From contig NZ_PVNH01000002.1 in assembly GCF_003001955.1 (NCBI RefSeq), positions 310,001 to 374,000 of the forward strand: 64,000 nt of DNA, written 5' to 3'. Shown piece after piece: positions 1-9,538 of the stretch. Source of the stretch: Prauserella shujinwangii. Its GTDB lineage: Bacteria; Actinomycetota; Actinomycetes; Mycobacteriales; Pseudonocardiaceae. Both the position numbers and the translations under genes were made by a program. Below the pieces are notes generated by a model, which ran no database searches, had not been told where the DNA came from, and was given only the letters and a program-made list of their open reading frames with translations. Positions within the stretch are counted from its first letter, which is position 1. The number at the start of each line of letters is the position of its first letter.

Positions 1-2
1 CG

Positions 3-1106
3 GCGCCCGAGGCGCTCGCGCTGGCTCCCGGACTCTCCCCCGCCGGGCTGCGGGGAGGCCTGCTCTCGTTCGACGGCGCGCTGACCGACGACGCGCGGCT
101 CGTCGTTGCGCTCGCGCGGACGGCCGCGGCCCACGGAGCCCGGATCCTGACCCGGCTGCGGGCGCTGGCGGCGTCCGGCGACCGGGTCGTGGCCCGCGAC
201 GAGCTCACCGGGGAGCGGGCGGAGCTGCGGGCGCGCCAGGTGGTCAACGCCGCGGGCGTCTGGGCGGGCTCGATCGTGCCCTCGGTGCGGCTGCGGCCCT
301 CGCGTGGTTCGCACCTCGTGCTGGACGCCGAGCGCACGGGCCTGCGGGAGACCTCGGTGATGGTGCCCGTCCCCGGCACCCGGAACCGGTTCGTCCTCCT
401 GCTCCCGCAACCGGGCGGCAAGCTCTACCTCGGCCTCACCGACGAGCCGGTCACCGGGGAGCCGCCAGACGTCGCTGACGTCCCGGAGTCCGATGTGGAC
501 TTTCTGCTCGACGTGGCCTCCTCGGCGCTCGGCAGGCGGCTCGGACGGGGTGACGTGCTCGGCTCCTTCGCCGGGCTGCGGCCACTGATCGAGTCCGCGG
601 GCGAGACCGCGGACCTGTCCAGGGCGCACGCGGTGCTGACCGACCCCGGCGGCGTCATCACGGTGGTCGGCGGCAAGCTCACGACGTACCGGCGGATGGC
701 AGCCGACGCGGTGGACGCCGCCGTGGCGGCCACGGGACTGCGGGCGGGTCCGGTACGCACGGCGAGACTCCCGTTGCTGGGTGCGACATCGCGCGCCGCA
801 CTGTCCGCAGTGGATGCCCCTGCCCGGTTGGTGGCCAAGTACGGCACCGAGGCTCCGCGCGTGGCCGCGCTGGCCGAGGTGGACGCCGAGCTCGGCCGCC
901 CGCTGTTCGAAGGGTGCCCCGTCACGGGGGCGGAGGTCGTCTGGGCGGTACGGCACGAAGGAGCGCTCGACACCGAGGACGTGCTCCACCGGCGGACCCG
1001 CCTCGGTCTCGTTCCCGCCGAGGCACGAGCCGCCGAGCAGCGGGTCCGGGACCTGGTCGAGCGCGCGCTGCACGGACTGGGCACCGGATTTCCCCGTTCC
1101 TGGTAA
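3..1106 (+). CDS. glpD: Glycerol-3-phosphate dehydrogenase, FAD-dependent (C-terminal part; 5' end outside window)
   Basis: Oxidises sn-glycerol-3-phosphate to dihydroxyacetone phosphate at the membrane, passing electrons to quinone through FAD. The reading frame is open from the window edge, so the start and the N-terminal Rossmann FAD motif are missing. Visible are the mid-domain motif VVNAAGVWAG near the start, the typical GGKLTTYRRMA segment at about 670-700, and the all-helical C-terminal domain (AVRHEGALDTEDVLHRRTRLG) that marks aerobic GlpD. No glpF or glpK is visible. The next gene starts 66 bp downstream on the same strand and is functionally unrelated. The family call is firm; only the missing N-terminus limits it. 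Confidence 0.92.
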   Translation, partial: APEALALAPGLSPAGLRGGLLSFDGALTDDARLVVALARTAAAHGARILTRLRALAASGDRVVARDELTGERAELRARQVVNAAGVWAGSIVPSVRLRPSRGSHLVLDAERTGLRETSVMVPVPGTRNRFVLLLPQPGGKLYLGLTDEPVTGEPPDVADVPESDVDFLLDVASSALGRRLGRGDVLGSFAGLRPLIESAGETADLSRAHAVLTDPGGVITVVGGKLTTYRRMAADAVDAAVAATGLRAGPVRTARLPLLGATSRAALSAVDAPARLVAKYGTEAPRVAALAEVDAELGRPLFEGCPVTGAEVVWAVRHEGALDTEDVLHRRTRLGLVPAEARAAEQRVRDLVERALHGLGTGFPRSW

Positions 1107-1171
1107 AACTTGCGATCATGTGTGCGATCGTCGGCGTACGGTCGGCGTCGAAGGCACCACGGAGGGGATTC

Positions 1172-2083
1172 GTGCCACAGCGAACGCTGGAAATCGACAG
1201 CGTGTCCAAACGTTTCGGGGACGTCGTCGCCCTCGACTCGGTCAGCTTTGACGTGCGGCCCGGCGAGCTGTTCGGGTTCGTGGGCAGCAACGGAGCGGGC
1301 AAGACGACGGCGATGCGGATCGTGCTGGGCGTCGTGTCGGCCGACGCGGGCGAGGTCCGCTTCGACGGCAGGCCGGTGACGCACGAGATCCGCACCCGCA
1401 TCGGTTACATGCCGGAGGAACGCGGGCTGTACCCGAAGATGAAGGTGCTCGACCAGCTCGTCTACCTCGCGCAGCTGCACGGGATGCCGCCCAACGAAGC
1501 GCACCGCAACGCGGAGACGTGGATCGGCAGGCTCGGTCTCACCGACCGGCGCGCCGACGAGGTGCAGAAGCTCAGCCTCGGCAACCAGCAGCGCGTGCAG
1601 CTGGCCGCGGCACTCGTGCACGACCCCGCGGTGCTCGTGCTCGACGAGCCGTTCTCCGGCCTCGACCCGATCGCCGTGGACGTGATGAGCGACGTGCTCA
1701 GGGAGCAGGCCGCGTCCGGGGTGCCGGTGATCTTCTCCAGCCACCAGCTGGAACTCGTCGAGCGGCTGTGCGACCGCGTCGGCATCATCCGCAGCGGGCG
1801 GATCGTGGCGTGCGACTCGGTGGCCGAGCTGACCTCGAGCGCGGCGTCGCAGCTCGTCGTGTCGGCTCCGGCCGCGCCCCCGGGCTGGGCGGCCGCCCTT
1901 CCCGGGGTCAGGGTGGTGTCCGAGAGCGGCGGGTCCACCGTGCTCGAGCTGGCGCCGGACGCGGACGACCAGTCCGTGCTGGCCGCCGCGCTGGCGACCG
2001 GGCCCGTGCACGAGTTCACGCGGCGGAAGGCCTCGCTCAGCGAGCTGTTCCGCACCGCCGTCGCGGAAGGAGCGATCAGGTGA
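1172..2083 (+). CDS. ABC-2 type exporter, ATP-binding subunit (NatA-like)
   Basis: 303-aa ATPase that would energise the membrane protein encoded next. Walker A GSNGAGKTT lies at residues 38-46, followed by a Q-loop region (YMPEERGLYPKM), the ABC signature LSLGNQQR, Walker B LVLDEPFSGLDP and the H-loop FSSHQLE. The C-terminal 80 residues resemble the DUF4162-like tail of NatA/CcmA-type exporters. The GTG at 1172 is chosen because a GGAGG box sits 6 bp upstream; the frame is open further upstream without family similarity. The stop codon overlaps the start of the permease gene by 4 bp (GTGA), so the two are translationally coupled. Substrate unknown; Na+ or drug export is possible. Confidence 0.9.
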   Translation: MPQRTLEIDSVSKRFGDVVALDSVSFDVRPGELFGFVGSNGAGKTTAMRIVLGVVSADAGEVRFDGRPVTHEIRTRIGYMPEERGLYPKMKVLDQLVYLAQLHGMPPNEAHRNAETWIGRLGLTDRRADEVQKLSLGNQQRVQLAAALVHDPAVLVLDEPFSGLDPIAVDVMSDVLREQAASGVPVIFSSHQLELVERLCDRVGIIRSGRIVACDSVAELTSSAASQLVVSAPAAPPGWAAALPGVRVVSESGGSTVLELAPDADDQSVLAAALATGPVHEFTRRKASLSELFRTAVAEGAIR

Positions 2084-3285
2084 CCCAGCCGACCGACCGG
2101 CGTTCGGTGACTCCGCTCACCGCCGTCCGGCTCGTGGCGTTGCGCGAGCTCAACACGCGGCTGCGCACGCGCGGGTTCGTCGCCGGAACCCTGCTGATCC
2201 TGGCCGTCCTGGTCGGTTACCTGGCGCTGCAGGCGAGCCTGTTCAGCGACGCGGACCGGACGACGGTCGGGCTCACCGGGCAGGCCGCGGCCATCGCGGA
2301 GCCGCTGGAGCAGGGGGCGCGCCAACTCGACGAGGACATCCGGACGCAGCGCGTGCCGGACGTGGAAGCGGGTCGCGAACAGGTGCGTGCGGGCGAGCTG
2401 GACGTGCTCGTCTCGGGCAGCCCGGCCAACCTGCGCGCGCTCGTGAAGACGGAGCTGGATCCGCAGGTACGGGCGTTGCTCAGCGGCATCTCGCAGCAGG
2501 AGGTGCTCGACGCGAAGCTGATCGAGGCGGGCCTGGATCCGGCCGAGGTCATGAGCGAGGTCAACTCGGTGCGGGTGCAGGTCAGCACGCTGGAGACGCC
2601 GGACCCCGAGCGGGGTCAGCGGCTCGTGGTGGCACTCGTGATGCTGGGGTTGCTGTACATGAGCATCACGACGTACGGCTCGCTCGTGGCGCAGGGCATC
2701 GTCGAGGAGAAGGCCAGCCGGGTGGTGGAGATCCTGCTGTCCACGGTCCGGCCGTGGCACCTGTTGCTGGGCAAGGTGATCGGCCTGGGTCTGGTCGGCC
2801 TGGTGCAACTGGCCGTCCTCGGCGTGAGCGGGCTGGTGATGGCCACCTCGACCGGGGTGCTGACGATCTCGGGTGTGGCCACGCAGACCCTGCTGTGGGG
2901 CCTGCTGTGGTACCTGCTCGGGTTCTTCCTGTACGCCACGGTGTTCGCGGGCGCCGGGTCGCTGGTGTCCCGGCAGGAGGACATGCAGGCGGTGCTGACA
3001 CCGGTGACGATCGTGCTGCTCGTGGGCTTCCTCGCCGGGTTCGCGGTCATCCAGGAACCCGAGGGGACCGCGGCGGTGGTGCTCTCGATGATCCCGTTCC
3101 TGGCTCCGATCCTGATGCCCGGCCGGATCGCGGCCGGCGCGGCGGGCTGGCTGGAGATCGCGCTGTCGCTGGCGCTCACGGTGGCGGCCATCGCGGTGCT
3201 GACGTGGCTCGGGGCGCGCGTCTACCGGGCCGCCGTACTGCGCACCGGCAGCCGGATCCGGCTGCGGGACGCCCTGCGCGGCTGA
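2080..3285 (+). CDS. ABC-2 type exporter, permease subunit (NatB-like)
   Basis: 401-aa integral membrane protein. One transmembrane helix follows a basic N-terminus (residues about 28-46), then comes a long extracytoplasmic domain of about 150 residues, then five to six helices in the C-terminal half. That is the ABC2_membrane_3/NatB layout. The motif IVEEKASRVVEILLSTVRP before the second helix is characteristic of this family. It overlaps the ATPase gene by 4 bp and forms a two-gene transporter operon with it. The end of the gene is followed by a GC-rich repeat (3290-3326) before the convergent SEC-C gene. The exported substrate cannot be read from the sequence. Confidence 0.88.
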   Translation: MTQPTDRRSVTPLTAVRLVALRELNTRLRTRGFVAGTLLILAVLVGYLALQASLFSDADRTTVGLTGQAAAIAEPLEQGARQLDEDIRTQRVPDVEAGREQVRAGELDVLVSGSPANLRALVKTELDPQVRALLSGISQQEVLDAKLIEAGLDPAEVMSEVNSVRVQVSTLETPDPERGQRLVVALVMLGLLYMSITTYGSLVAQGIVEEKASRVVEILLSTVRPWHLLLGKVIGLGLVGLVQLAVLGVSGLVMATSTGVLTISGVATQTLLWGLLWYLLGFFLYATVFAGAGSLVSRQEDMQAVLTPVTIVLLVGFLAGFAVIQEPEGTAAVVLSMIPFLAPILMPGRIAAGAAGWLEIALSLALTVAAIAVLTWLGARVYRAAVLRTGSRIRLRDALRG

Positions 3286-3289
3286 CGCC

Positions 3290-3326
3290 CGCGAGTCCCC
3301 GCTCCCGCGCGCGAGTGCCGCGTTCG
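3290..3326. repeat. GC-rich dispersed repeat, class 3 (GCGAGTCCCCGCTCC type)
   Basis: A 37-bp segment in the convergent gap reads CGCGAGTCCCCGCTCC, then GCGCGCGAGTGCCGCGTTC. The same element recurs forward and reversed at 29051-29166, where two copies form a large hairpin. It lies between the 3' ends of the ABC permease and SEC-C genes. A terminator role is possible but unproven. Confidence 0.55.
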
Positions 3327-3349
3327 GCGCGGCGGCCGGCGCCACGGAC

Positions 3350-4294
3350 TCAGTCCAGGAATCCGGGACTGCCGCAGCACTTCTTGTACTTGCGGCCGGA
3401 CCCGCACCAGCACCGGTCGTTGCGCCCCGGCGGCCAGGGCACCACCGCCCCCTCGTTGCCGAGGTGCGCGGCGTACCGCGCCCGGGTGGCGGCCTCGGTG
3501 GGATCGAGACCGTGCCGCTCGGCGAACTCGGCGAACCGCGCCACGGCACCGGTCGCCACCGCGAGGGTGACCCCTGACACGTCGTTCCGGAGCGCCCTCT
3601 CGACCTCGCGCCGGTGGTCGGTGTGCGGATCGGCGGCGTCGGTGAATCCCGGGTATCCGCCCGGCCACCGGCGCAGGTACTCCGCCAGCTCGGCCCGCGG
3701 GAAGTACAGGACCGCGACGCGCTGCGGAGGCGGCGGGAGTTCCCTTCCGGCGAACTCGGTCCTCGCCGCCTCCGCCGCCGCGGCGGCGAGTGCGTCCCAG
3801 TCGTCGGCAACGTGCCCCAGCTGTTCCCGGACCCGCCTGCGGCCCGCGAACAGCCCGAGCAGCGCGACATCGCGGGCCAGTTCGGCCGCGGTGGGTGGCG
3901 TGGTCGGATCGACGGCGAGCGCGACGCCCCGGTTGTACCAGTGCAGCGCGGTCTCCGGCTCCCCGAGCGCGACCTCGAAGATCTCCCCGCCGAACTCGTG
4001 GTCCGCCACGGAGAGGGCCGCGTCGCGCCACGCCTCGTCCGCGAGTTCCCGTGCCCGGTCCTCCTCGCCGACGTCGAGGAGGAAATCGGCGTAGGCGAGC
4101 CGGGGATCCGGAACCACGGCCTGGTCCGTGTCGAGGTACTGCTCGAAGATCTCGCGGGCGCGGTCGTCGCGCCCGGCCAGGTGCCAGTACCCGGCGGCCT
4201 CCAGCATGCACTGGGCGTGGTCCTCGGGCTCGTCCAGTGCCGCCTGTTCGAGGTCCCGGGCGAGGTCTTCCGCGCGCATGTCCACACCGGTCAC
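3350..4294 (-). CDS. SEC-C zinc-motif protein with TPR-like helical repeats
   Basis: 314-aa cytoplasmic protein. The N-terminal two thirds are short acidic helical repeats with the feel of tetratricopeptide units (AAGYWHLAGRDDRAREIFEQYL, then YADFLLDVGEEDRARELADEAW). The C-terminus, about residues 290-308, holds a complete SEC-C metal-binding motif, CWCGSGRKYKKCCG, the zinc module found at the end of SecA and in many stand-alone proteins. Such proteins are widespread in actinobacteria and have no assigned function; the zinc knuckle suggests binding to protein or nucleic acid. It is transcribed towards the ABC permease and diverges from the DUF427 gene, whose start is 60 bp away. Confidence 0.85.
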   Translation of the reverse strand: MTGVDMRAEDLARDLEQAALDEPEDHAQCMLEAAGYWHLAGRDDRAREIFEQYLDTDQAVVPDPRLAYADFLLDVGEEDRARELADEAWRDAALSVADHEFGGEIFEVALGEPETALHWYNRGVALAVDPTTPPTAAELARDVALLGLFAGRRRVREQLGHVADDWDALAAAAAEAARTEFAGRELPPPPQRVAVLYFPRAELAEYLRRWPGGYPGFTDAADPHTDHRREVERALRNDVSGVTLAVATGAVARFAEFAERHGLDPTEAATRARYAAHLGNEGAVVPWPPGRNDRCWCGSGRKYKKCCGSPGFLD

Positions 4295-4353
4295 GGTAGA
4301 CGGCGAACCCGGCCGGATCGCACTAGCCTGGCGAGGGAGACGGAGGTGATGCG

Positions 4354-5142
4354 ATGAGCCTCACGCTGCCCGCCGGGCCACTGTCCGCACGCCCGCCGAA
4401 GACCAGGAACTACGAAGTCGACGGCCCCGCGCACAAGCTGCTCATGCATCCGTTCCCCCGCCGTGTGCGGGCGGAGTTCGGCGGCCACACCGTCGCCGAC
4501 ACGAGGCGCGGGATGCTGCTGCACGAGACCGGTCTCCTGCCGCAGCTGTACATCCCGGAGGCGGACCTCGCGTCCGGCCTGCTGGAGCCGTCCGGCCACA
4601 CCACGCACTGCCCGTTCAAGGGGGACGCGCGCTACCACTCGGTGCGGGCAGGCGACCGGTTCGCGGAGAACGCGGTGTGGAGCTACCCGGAGCCGATGCC
4701 GGACGCGTCGTGGCTCGCGGGCTACGCGGCCGTCTACTGGGACAGCATGGACGCCTGGTGGGACGAGGACGAGCAGGTGCGCGGCCACCTGCGCGACCCC
4801 TACCACCGGGTGGACGCCCGCGCCACCAGCAGGCGGGTGCGGGTCTACGACGGCGACCGGCTGCTCGCCGACAGCGACCGGCCCGTCCTGCTGTCCGAGA
4901 CCGGCCTGCCCAACCGGTTCTACCTGCCCCGCGACGACGTGCGGCAGGACGCGCTGCGGCCGAGCAGCACCGAGACGGTGTGCCCGTACAAGGGCACGGC
5001 AGCGTACTTCGGTCGCGGAGACCGTGACGTCGCGTGGGTCTACGAGCACCCGCTGGAGGACGCCGTCAAGGTCGCGGGCCACGTCTGCTTCGATCCCGCC
5101 CAGGTGTCCGTCGAGGTGGACGGGGAGGTCCTCGAACAGTGA
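4354..5142 (+). CDS. Tandem DUF427 domain protein
   Basis: 262 aa made of two DUF427 domains, at about residues 30-125 and 155-250. The halves repeat the same landmarks: VRAEFGGHTVADTRRGMLLHETGLLPQLYIP against VRVYDGDRLLADSDRPVLLSETGLPNRFYLP, and CPFKGDARYHSV against CPYKGTAAYFG. This is an internal duplication of a roughly 95-aa fold whose biochemical role is not established. The ATG start is supported by GGAGG 7 bp upstream. The stop codon lies inside the left arm of the palindrome at 5137-5187. The convergent neighbour is the main citrate synthase. Confidence 0.85.
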   Translation: MSLTLPAGPLSARPPKTRNYEVDGPAHKLLMHPFPRRVRAEFGGHTVADTRRGMLLHETGLLPQLYIPEADLASGLLEPSGHTTHCPFKGDARYHSVRAGDRFAENAVWSYPEPMPDASWLAGYAAVYWDSMDAWWDEDEQVRGHLRDPYHRVDARATSRRVRVYDGDRLLADSDRPVLLSETGLPNRFYLPRDDVRQDALRPSSTETVCPYKGTAAYFGRGDRDVAWVYEHPLEDAVKVAGHVCFDPAQVSVEVDGEVLEQ

Positions 5143-5187
5143 ATGGCACATTCCCTGCGCTCAACGCAGGAAATGTGCCATTCACTG
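5137..5187. repeat. Palindromic element, class 1; probable bidirectional terminator
   Basis: Perfect 16-bp arms, CAGTGAATGGCACATT and its complement, enclose a second stem CCTGCG-ctcaa-CGCAGG. The left arm contains the TGA stop of the DUF427 gene. The element sits between two convergent genes. The same arms, with a related core, recur at 41755-41805. Confidence 0.8.
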
Positions 5188-5208
5188 CCCGTGGCCGAGC
5201 CGGCTGGG

Positions 5209-6522
<1,314 letters not shown>

Positions 6523-6749
6523 GCACATGCCTCTCACGGTCACACGGGCCGGTGGTGGCCGCAGGTTCCGCAGGCCACCGGGTTCGTACACGAGGAGGAT
6601 TCGACCTCGCCGCACACCGCCCCGCTGGGGTATGAATTCCCCCTTACGCTAGTCCAGAGAGCGCCTTCTTCGCAGCCGTGGCGTTACCCACAGCTAACGG
6701 TTTGCGATCAGGTTCACACGTGCGGCGGTCCGTCCACGTGATACAGACC
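6523..6749 (-). promoter_or_regulatory. Upstream region of gltA with candidate -10 and paired CACGTG sites
   Basis: A 227-bp gene-free stretch between gltA and the sugar kinase. On the minus strand, TAGCGT (6651-6646) is a plausible -10 element about 120 bp before gltA, with no convincing -35. Two perfect CACGTG palindromes (6717-6722 and 6735-6740) are 18 bp apart, roughly one and a half to two helical turns, as expected of a dimer-pair binding site. Which protein binds is unknown. I see no gene or RNA here. Confidence 0.35.
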
Positions 6750-7670
6750 TCAGTGGCCGCGCTCCAGCTCCGCCTCGGTGGGTGGCTCGGCCCCGATCCG
6801 GGAGACCGTCACGGCCGCCGCCCGCGCCGCGTAGCGCAGCGCCTCCCGCCAGTCGGCCTCACGCAGCGAGGTCAGGTCGGTCACGCTCCGCCGCACCAGC
6901 CACGCCAGCAGCGCGCCCTGCACCGTGTCCCCGGCGCCGATCGTGTCGGCGACCCGGGTGGGCACCGTCGGGACCGAGGCCACCTCGCCCGCCGCCGTGC
7001 GGACCGAAAGTCCCTCGGCGCCCTTGGTGAGGACGACCGCCTGCACACCGGCGTCGAGCCACGCCTTCACCGAGTCCGTCACGTCGCCTCCGGCGGCGAG
7101 CCACCGCGCGTCGTCGACCGACACCTTGAGCAACCGGACGTGCGGCAACCACGAGGCGAACCGCGCCCGGTAGGCAGCTGCGTCCGCGATCAGGTCCGCA
7201 CGGATGTTCGGGTCGAGCGCGGTGAGCACTCCGCGCTCCGCCTCCCTGCGCAACACGGTCTCGTACACACCCGCACCGGGCTCCAGCACCATGCCGAGGG
7301 TGCCGAGGCAGAGCGCGCTCGCCGACGCGGGGAGCGGGCCGGGGTCGGTGACGAGCCGGTCGGCGGTTCCCTCGGTGTAGAAGCTGTAGGAGGCACTGGA
7401 GTCCGCGTCCAGTGCGACGACGGCGAGCGTGGTGGGCTCGGGCCCGCGCTGGACGAGCGATACGTCCACACCGGACTCCACGAGGCGCCGCAGCAGCGCC
7501 TCCCCGAAGCGGTCGGTGGACACCCGGGAGAGGAACGCGGTGGGCACACCGAGCCGCCCGGCGGCGAGCGCCACGTTGTACGGGCCACCACCGAGCCTGG
7601 GTACCAATGCGTCCATAGTGGACCCGCTGGGCACGAGATCGACGAGCGCCTCGCCTCCGGAAACGATCAC
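6750..7670 (-). CDS. PfkB-family carbohydrate kinase (fructokinase-like)
   Basis: 306-aa ribokinase-fold kinase. The N-terminal GGEALVDLVPSG and GGGPYNVALAAGRLG substrate signature and the C-terminal anion hole and catalytic base in DTIGAGDTVQGALLAW are intact. The N-terminal GEALVD and the phosphate-loop context are closest to bacterial fructokinases, so ATP-dependent phosphorylation of fructose or a related sugar is likely, although PfkB specificity is hard to predict. The gene ends 80 bp after the start of the CACGTG region. A TetR gene begins upstream, separated from the kinase start by 11 bp, so they may be co-transcribed. Confidence 0.85.
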   Translation of the reverse strand: MIVSGGEALVDLVPSGSTMDALVPRLGGGPYNVALAAGRLGVPTAFLSRVSTDRFGEALLRRLVESGVDVSLVQRGPEPTTLAVVALDADSSASYSFYTEGTADRLVTDPGPLPASASALCLGTLGMVLEPGAGVYETVLRREAERGVLTALDPNIRADLIADAAAYRARFASWLPHVRLLKVSVDDARWLAAGGDVTDSVKAWLDAGVQAVVLTKGAEGLSVRTAAGEVASVPTVPTRVADTIGAGDTVQGALLAWLVRRSVTDLTSLREADWREALRYAARAAAVTVSRIGAEPPTEAELERGH

Positions 7671-7681
7671 GGCGCGGGATT

Positions 7682-8305
7682 CTACCCCGCCTCGACCCCG
7701 CCGAGCAGCAGCTCCGCGAGCGCCGTGAACGCCTCCGCGTCCGAGACCCCGGCCCTCCTGCCGAGGACGCCGGTCTGGATGGCCTCGACGAGCAGCCCGG
7801 CCATCTCCGCGATCAGCGTGGCGTGCACCTTCCGGAACACCCCGTCGGCCACGCCCTTGGCGATGAAGGTGCGGATCCGCGCGGCCGCGGCCTGCGAGTT
7901 GACCTCGTAGACCGCCTGCGCGGGCGGGAACGAGGCGACGTCGTCCATGAAGGTCGCGGACGCACGGTTGAGCTCGTCCGACACCCCGGCGAGATACACC
8001 TCGATGATCTTGCGGGCGTCGTCGACACCCTCGATCCGCCGTTCGATCCGCCGCGCCGCGCCCTTGAAGAACCTGCCGACCACCTCCACCGCGAGCTGCT
8101 CCTTGCTGGGGGCCAGCGCGTAGAGCGTGGTCTTGGAGCAGTGCATCCGCGCGGCGAGATCGTCCAGGGTGAACCTCGCGAAGCCCTCGGCGAGGAAGAG
8201 CTCCTCCAGCTCGGCGAGCAGGGCTCGCTGCCTGGCCGTGGGCTGCTTGCGGGCGCGGGGCGAACTCGACAGCACGCGCCGAGCGTACTCGTCGACATCA
8301 GGCAT
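7682..8305 (-). CDS. TetR-family regulator (divergent from acyl-CoA dehydrogenase)
   Basis: 207 aa. The N-terminal helix-turn-helix spans about residues 24-70 ([23 protein letters not shown], then [18 protein letters not shown]). The C-terminal ligand domain is typical in size. The ATG lacks a Shine-Dalgarno sequence, but TACTAT sits 7-12 bp before it, matching a -10 for leaderless transcription. It is divergent from an acyl-CoA dehydrogenase gene with 71 bp between them, the classic arrangement of a fatty-acid-responsive repressor with its target. The ligand is not known. Confidence 0.88.
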   Translation of the reverse strand: MPDVDEYARRVLSSSPRARKQPTARQRALLAELEELFLAEGFARFTLDDLAARMHCSKTTLYALAPSKEQLAVEVVGRFFKGAARRIERRIEGVDDARKIIEVYLAGVSDELNRASATFMDDVASFPPAQAVYEVNSQAAAARIRTFIAKGVADGVFRKVHATLIAEMAGLLVEAIQTGVLGRRAGVSDAEAFTALAELLLGGVEAG

Positions 8306-8376
8306 CCGTATATAGTACTCTGAACGCGACTACAGTATCAATTTCAGTACAGCCACTCGACGCGGAGACAGCTTCC
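8306..8376. promoter_or_regulatory. Divergent promoter/operator between tetR and acyl-CoA dehydrogenase
   Basis: AT-rich relative to its surroundings. It holds the imperfect inverted repeat TACTCTG-AACGCGAC-TACAGTA (8316-8337) and the perfect hexamer AGTACT. TACAGT (8331-8336) can serve as -10 for the rightward gene and TACTAT for the leftward gene, so one bound dimer would cover both promoters. Confidence 0.5.
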
Positions 8377-9531
8377 ATGCCGGCCGAAAGACTGCTGCCC
8401 ACCACCGAGGCGGAGGACCTGATCGCACTCGCCCGCGAGATCGCGCGCGAGGAGCTCGCCCCGCACGCGGCCGAGTACGAGGAGGCGGGTCGCTTCCCCC
8501 GGGAGAAGTTCCGCCTGCTGGGCAAGTCCGGCCTGCTCGGCCTGCCGTACTCCGAGCGCTGGGGCGGCGGCGAGGTGCCGTACGAGGTCTACCTGCAGGT
8601 GCTCGAGGAGATCGCGAGCGCGTGGATGACGGTGGGCGTCGGCCTCTCGGTGCACACGATGTCGTGTTTCGCGCTGGCGCACCACGGCACGGACGAGCAG
8701 CGGGAGCGCTGGCTGCCTGCCATGCTCGAGGGCGACCTGCTGGGCGCGTACGCGCTGTCGGAGACGCACGCCGGATCCGACGCGGCGGCGCTGTCGACCA
8801 GGGCGAGGCGGGACGGCGACAGCTATGTCGTGACCGGCACGAAGGCCTGGACCACACACGGTGGCGAGGCGGATTTCTACACGACGATGGTGCGGACCTC
8901 GGACCGGACCACCGACGACACCGGCGGCATCAGCTGCCTGCTGGTCGACGCGGACACGCCGGGCCTCTCCGCGGCCGCGCCCGAGCGGAAGATGGGCCTC
9001 ACCGGCTCCACGACCGCGCAGATGATCTTCGAGGACGCCCGGGTGGCCGCCGACCGGCTGATCGGCGCGGAGGGCGACGGGCTGCGCATCGCGCTGGCCT
9101 CGCTGAGCTCGGGCAGGCTCGGCATCGCCGCGTGCTCGGTGGGTCTCGCGCAGGCCGCGCTCGACGAGGCGCTCGCCTACGCCAGGGAGCGCAGGCAGTT
9201 CGGCCAGCCGATCATCCAGTTCCAGGGGATCGAGTTCCTGCTCGCCGACATGGCGGCCGCGATCGAGTCGGCGCGGGCGATGTACCTCGACGCCGCACGG
9301 CGCCGCGACCGCGGACTGCCGTTCCACCGGCAGGCGTCGATCGCGAAACTGGTGGCCACCGACGCGGCGATGAAGGTGACCACCGACGCGGTGCAGGTGC
9401 TCGGCGGCGCGGGCTACACGCGCGACTTCCCCGTCGAGCGGTACATGCGCGAGGCGAAGGTGCCGCAGATCTTCGAGGGCACCAACCAGATCCAGCGGAT
9501 CGTCATCGCCCGCGAGCTCCGCAAGGCCTGA
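8377..9531 (+). CDS. Acyl-CoA dehydrogenase
   Basis: 384-aa FAD flavoenzyme oxidising an acyl-CoA to the 2-enoyl-CoA. The middle-domain signature [15 protein letters not shown], the FAD-binding [14 protein letters not shown] region and the C-terminal [19 protein letters not shown] are all present. The catalytic base is Glu367 in [10 protein letters not shown], the position used by short- and medium-chain enzymes. Full length for the family. The gene has its own promoter facing a TetR gene, and no ETF or hydratase genes lie beside it. The substrate chain length is not predictable; branched or short chains are possible. Confidence 0.92.
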   Translation: MPAERLLPTTEAEDLIALAREIAREELAPHAAEYEEAGRFPREKFRLLGKSGLLGLPYSERWGGGEVPYEVYLQVLEEIASAWMTVGVGLSVHTMSCFALAHHGTDEQRERWLPAMLEGDLLGAYALSETHAGSDAAALSTRARRDGDSYVVTGTKAWTTHGGEADFYTTMVRTSDRTTDDTGGISCLLVDADTPGLSAAAPERKMGLTGSTTAQMIFEDARVAADRLIGAEGDGLRIALASLSSGRLGIAACSVGLAQAALDEALAYARERRQFGQPIIQFQGIEFLLADMAAAIESARAMYLDAARRRDRGLPFHRQASIAKLVATDAAMKVTTDAVQVLGGAGYTRDFPVERYMREAKVPQIFEGTNQIQRIVIARELRKA

Positions 9532-9538
9532 ACCGCTG

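Noticed and set aside
1462-4287. Long minus-strand open frame opposite the ABC transporter genes
   Set aside because: Antisense to two genes with intact family motifs; its translation is low-complexity and recognisable as neither family.
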